Part shown: piece by piece, positions 5,599 through 7,286 of the stretch
Layout: every line of letters starts with the position of its first letter
Numbering within the stretch: position 1 is the stretch's first letter
Origin: DASWHK01 sp036398215
GTDB lineage: Bacteria; Acidobacteriota; UBA890
Length of the DNA: 7,286 nucleotides
Direction of reading: 5' to 3'
Assembly: GCA_036398215.1 (NCBI GenBank)
Contig: DASWHK010000047.1
Span: 1-7,286 of the forward strand
Made by a program: the position numbers and the translations under genes
The notes under the pieces: model-generated
The model's database searches: none
Told to the model about the DNA's origin: nothing
The model's input: the letters and a program-made list of their open reading frames with translations, nothing else

Positions 5599-6645
5599 CT
5601 ACGTGGCCGACCAGTCGAACTGCAGGCTGCCGGAGCGCTCGAGGATCGCTTGCCACCACTCCGGGTTGTCGACGTACCAGCGCACCGTCTGCTCCAGACC
5701 GGTGTCGAAGTCGATCTCGGCCTTCCAGCCGAGCTCGGCCTCGATCTTGGCCGGGTCGATCAGGTAGCGGCGGTCGTGGTTGGGGCGGTCGGCGACGTGC
5801 TCGATCCACTCGTCGGGCTCTTTGCCGAGCAGCCGGATGATCCGCGACACCAGCTCGAGGTTGGTCAGCTCGTTGCGGGCGCTGATGTCGTAGATGGGCA
5901 GCCTGCCGGCGTCGGTGGCGGCGGCGGCGGTGATCTCGACCTTCGGGGCGTGCACCATCGCCAGGATGGCGCGGCAATGGTCGCGCACGTGCAACCAGTC
6001 GCGCTTCTGCAAGCCGTCGCCGTAGACCGGCGCCTTGCGGCCGCGGACTACGTTGGTGATCACCAGCGGGATGAGCTTCTCGGGAAACTGGTAGGGCCCG
6101 TAGTTGTTGGCGCAGTGGGTCAGGACGATGTCCATCTCCGGATAGGTCTGCATGTAGGCGCGCACGAACAGGTCGCCGGCCGCCTTGGCGGCGCTGTACG
6201 GCGTCTTGGCGTTCAGCGGGCTGGACTCATCGAAGCAGCGCTGCGCCGCCGGCAGCTCGCCGTAGACCTCGATCGTCGAGACGTGGACGTGGCGGCGCAC
6301 CGGCACCTTGCGCGAGGCCTCGAGCAGGCTCTGGCAGCCGAGGGCGTTGGAGCGGGCGAAGTCCGACGGGGTCACGACGGCGCGGTCGTTGTGGCTCTCG
6401 GCGGCGAAGTTGACCACCACCTCCGGCCGGTAGCGCTCGTAGATCGCCGTCATCGCCTCGAAGTCGCAGATGTCGGCGACCTCCAGGTCGATGTCGTCGA
6501 TGACCGCGTCGAGGTTCGCCGGATTGCTGGCGAAGCCGAGGTTGTCGACCGCGACGATCCCGTCCCCCGGGCGCTCCGCGCGCAGGAAGTGAACGAAGTT
6601 GGAGCCGATGAAGCCACAGGCTCCGGCTACGAGGTAGGTGGTCAT
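5599..6645 (-). CDS. rmlB: RmlB-like dTDP-glucose 4,6-dehydratase / NAD-dependent sugar dehydratase
   Basis: A 348-aa extended short-chain dehydrogenase/reductase, cytoplasmic, close in length to RmlB (about 355). RmlB converts dTDP-glucose to dTDP-4-keto-6-deoxyglucose on the way to rhamnose and other deoxysugars of surface glycans. Visible motifs are the NAD-binding GACGFIGSNF (8-17), NFAAESHNDRAV (79-90), the catalytic Y150-x3-K154 (TPYSAAKAAGD), CANNYGPYQFPEKLIPL (178-194), KRDWLHVRDHCRAI (214-227) and HVADRPNHDRRYLID (283-297). The active-site STDEVYG reads STIEVYG (123-129): the Glu is kept at 126, but the Asp that acts in water elimination is Ile125. It may therefore be a related dehydratase or epimerase rather than true RmlB. 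The start is the ATG at 6645, with AGGA 5 bases upstream. No other rhamnose-pathway gene (rmlA, rmlC or rmlD) is in the window. Confidence 0.85.
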   Translation of the reverse strand: MTTYLVAGACGFIGSNFVHFLRAERPGDGIVAVDNLGFASNPANLDAVIDDIDLEVADICDFEAMTAIYERYRPEVVVNFAAESHNDRAVVTPSDFARSNALGCQSLLEASRKVPVRRHVHVSTIEVYGELPAAQRCFDESSPLNAKTPYSAAKAAGDLFVRAYMQTYPEMDIVLTHCANNYGPYQFPEKLIPLVITNVVRGRKAPVYGDGLQKRDWLHVRDHCRAILAMVHAPKVEITAAAATDAGRLPIYDISARNELTNLELVSRIIRLLGKEPDEWIEHVADRPNHDRRYLIDPAKIEAELGWKAEIDFDTGLEQTVRWYVDNPEWWQAILERSGSLQFDWSAT

Positions 6646-6993
6646 CCTGGTCCTGGAACCCGGCCGCGATGGCAGGACCTGCGAGCCTATTGGGGCAGCG
6701 TCCTGAAGCACGCCGTGAGCGGCTAGTGTAGCGCATCAACGTTCAAGCGAGCCGCGCGCCCCAACCCCCTCGCCCGGTGACGTCATCTCACAAATCTGAC
6801 GTACGCCCGGCACGCCCACAAACGTCAGGATCGGATGATCCCGGCGCTGCCACCAGACCGTGGCTTGATTCGACCGCGCGGCGACGAGCCTTCGCGTGTT
6901 GTCCAGCACGTCCGGAGTGGATGCACCATTGCCGGTCGCCATACGCGCGGTTAGAGTTGCCCCAAAGTCCGGACACTCCCCTGGGAGGCACCC
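6646..6993. other. Gene-poor intergenic region between divergent genes
   Basis: These 348 bp separate the leftward RmlB-like gene from the rightward amidohydrolase. A 68-codon minus-strand ORF (6736-6942, starting MATGNGASTPDVLD) has no Shine-Dalgarno sequence and no recognisable family. It could be a gene remnant, and I do not call it. I found no tRNA or other RNA gene. TGACGT-type hexamers recur at 6778-6785, 6797-6802 and 6822-6827. The right end holds the amidohydrolase promoter. Confidence 0.5.
6929..6957 (+). promoter_or_regulatory. Probable promoter of the amidohydrolase gene
   Basis: TTGCCG (6929-6934) and TAGAGT (6952-6957) are separated by exactly 17 bases, and each matches the sigma-70 consensus at 4 of 6 positions. 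The predicted start near 6964 leaves a roughly 30-base leader that contains the ribosome binding site GGGAGG (6983-6988), 5 bases before the ATG. Confidence 0.45.
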
Positions 6994-7286
6994 ATGCGCA
7001 CAACCCGCCCGATCCCCACCGTTCTTACCTCTGTCGCCATTGCCGTCGTCCTCGGCGTCGCCGGCATCACCCCCGCCGCCGAGCCCCTCGCCCCCGCGAC
7101 GCCCCAGGGCGGCGGTCAGGCGCCCACCCCCGAGCGGCAGCCCGGCCAGGGCGCCGGGCCGTTCGAGACGCTGGCCATCCGCGGCGTCATGCTGATCGAT
7201 GGATCGGGCGGGCCGCCGGCCGGGCCCACCAACATCATCGTCGAGGGCAACCGCATCGCGCGGGTCGGCGGCAGAATCCCCGACGA
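6994..7286 (+). CDS. Exported amidohydrolase-family protein (N-terminus only)
   Basis: Partial gene, cut by the window end; 97 complete codons are visible. Residues 1-29 form a Sec-type signal peptide: Arg at 2 and 5, a hydrophobic core at about 9-25 (VLTSVAIAVVLGVAGI), and a likely signal peptidase I site after TPAA. There is no lipobox Cys. Residues about 30-56 are a Pro/Gly/Gln-rich linker. Residues 57-97 (FETLAIRGVMLIDGSGG, then NIIVEGNRIARVG) match the N-terminal beta-sandwich strands of metal-dependent amidohydrolases of the imidazolonepropionase-like/prolidase-like group. The catalytic HxH and later metal ligands would lie beyond the window, so activity and substrate cannot be judged. 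The start ATG is well supported by GGGAGG at 6983-6988. The product is expected in the periplasm or outside the cell. Confidence 0.8.
   Translation, partial: MRTTRPIPTVLTSVAIAVVLGVAGITPAAEPLAPATPQGGGQAPTPERQPGQGAGPFETLAIRGVMLIDGSGGPPAGPTNIIVEGNRIARVGGRIPD

Noticed and set aside
5257..6726. 489-codon open frame on the plus strand opposite the RmlB-like and antitoxin genes
   Set aside because: Same shadow effect: it runs across two real minus-strand genes and their intergenic promoter, and its composition is typical of antisense frames in GC-rich DNA.
6736..6942. 68-codon minus-strand ORF upstream of the RmlB-like gene
   Set aside because: No ribosome binding site, no recognisable family, and its beginning overlaps the probable promoter of the amidohydrolase. 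It could be a remnant, but nothing supports calling it.
6896..7195. 99-codon plus-strand ORF overlapping the amidohydrolase start
   Set aside because: It is out of frame with the signal-peptide-bearing amidohydrolase and is dominated by Pro/Ser/Arg, as expected for a shifted frame in GC-rich coding DNA.

Overview
This is a GC-rich bacterial window (all long genes show strong G/C third-position bias). The mix is a tandem-ACT protein, a Gre-family factor, AhcY, a RES-Xre toxin-antitoxin pair and a secreted amidohydrolase. It fits an environmental high-GC lineage such as an acidobacterial, gemmatimonadal, rokubacterial or deltaproteobacterial relative. The sequence alone does not settle the taxon.

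Layout. 23-1405 (+): SAM-dependent methyltransferase with an extra C-terminal beta-rich domain. 1417-1968 (-): GreA/GreB-family factor, convergent with it. 2048-2461 (+): 137-aa protein made of two ACT domains, divergent from the Gre gene. 2614-4113 (-): S-adenosylhomocysteine hydrolase (ahcY) with a roughly 200-bp upstream region that holds an AT-rich palindrome. 4320-4862 (-): RES-domain toxin. 4863-5027: MITE-like palindromic element flanked by TTA. 5025-5486 (-): Xre/MbcA-type antitoxin with its own promoter and repeated operator-like sequence. 5599-6645 (-): RmlB-like sugar-nucleotide dehydratase. 6646-6993: gene-poor region ending in a good promoter. 6994-7286 (+): N-terminus of an exported amidohydrolase, cut by the window end.

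The most notable feature is the toxin-antitoxin locus. A 159-bp non-coding element with 23-bp perfect terminal inverted repeats lies exactly between the antitoxin stop codon and the toxin start codon, flanked by a 3-bp TTA duplication. Removing the element and one TTA gives a seamless TAA-GTG junction, as expected of a translationally coupled toxin-antitoxin operon. The insertion should uncouple toxin translation from antitoxin translation and place a long hairpin in the mRNA.

The other genes are mostly housekeeping or accessory. AhcY removes the S-adenosylhomocysteine that methyltransferases such as the one at the left edge produce, but nothing in the sequence shows that the two are co-regulated. 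Three proteins depart from their family's usual residues: the Gre factor lacks the acidic D-x-x-E tip, the RmlB-like enzyme has Ile where the catalytic Asp is expected, and the RES toxin appears to have Asn at the conserved Glu position.
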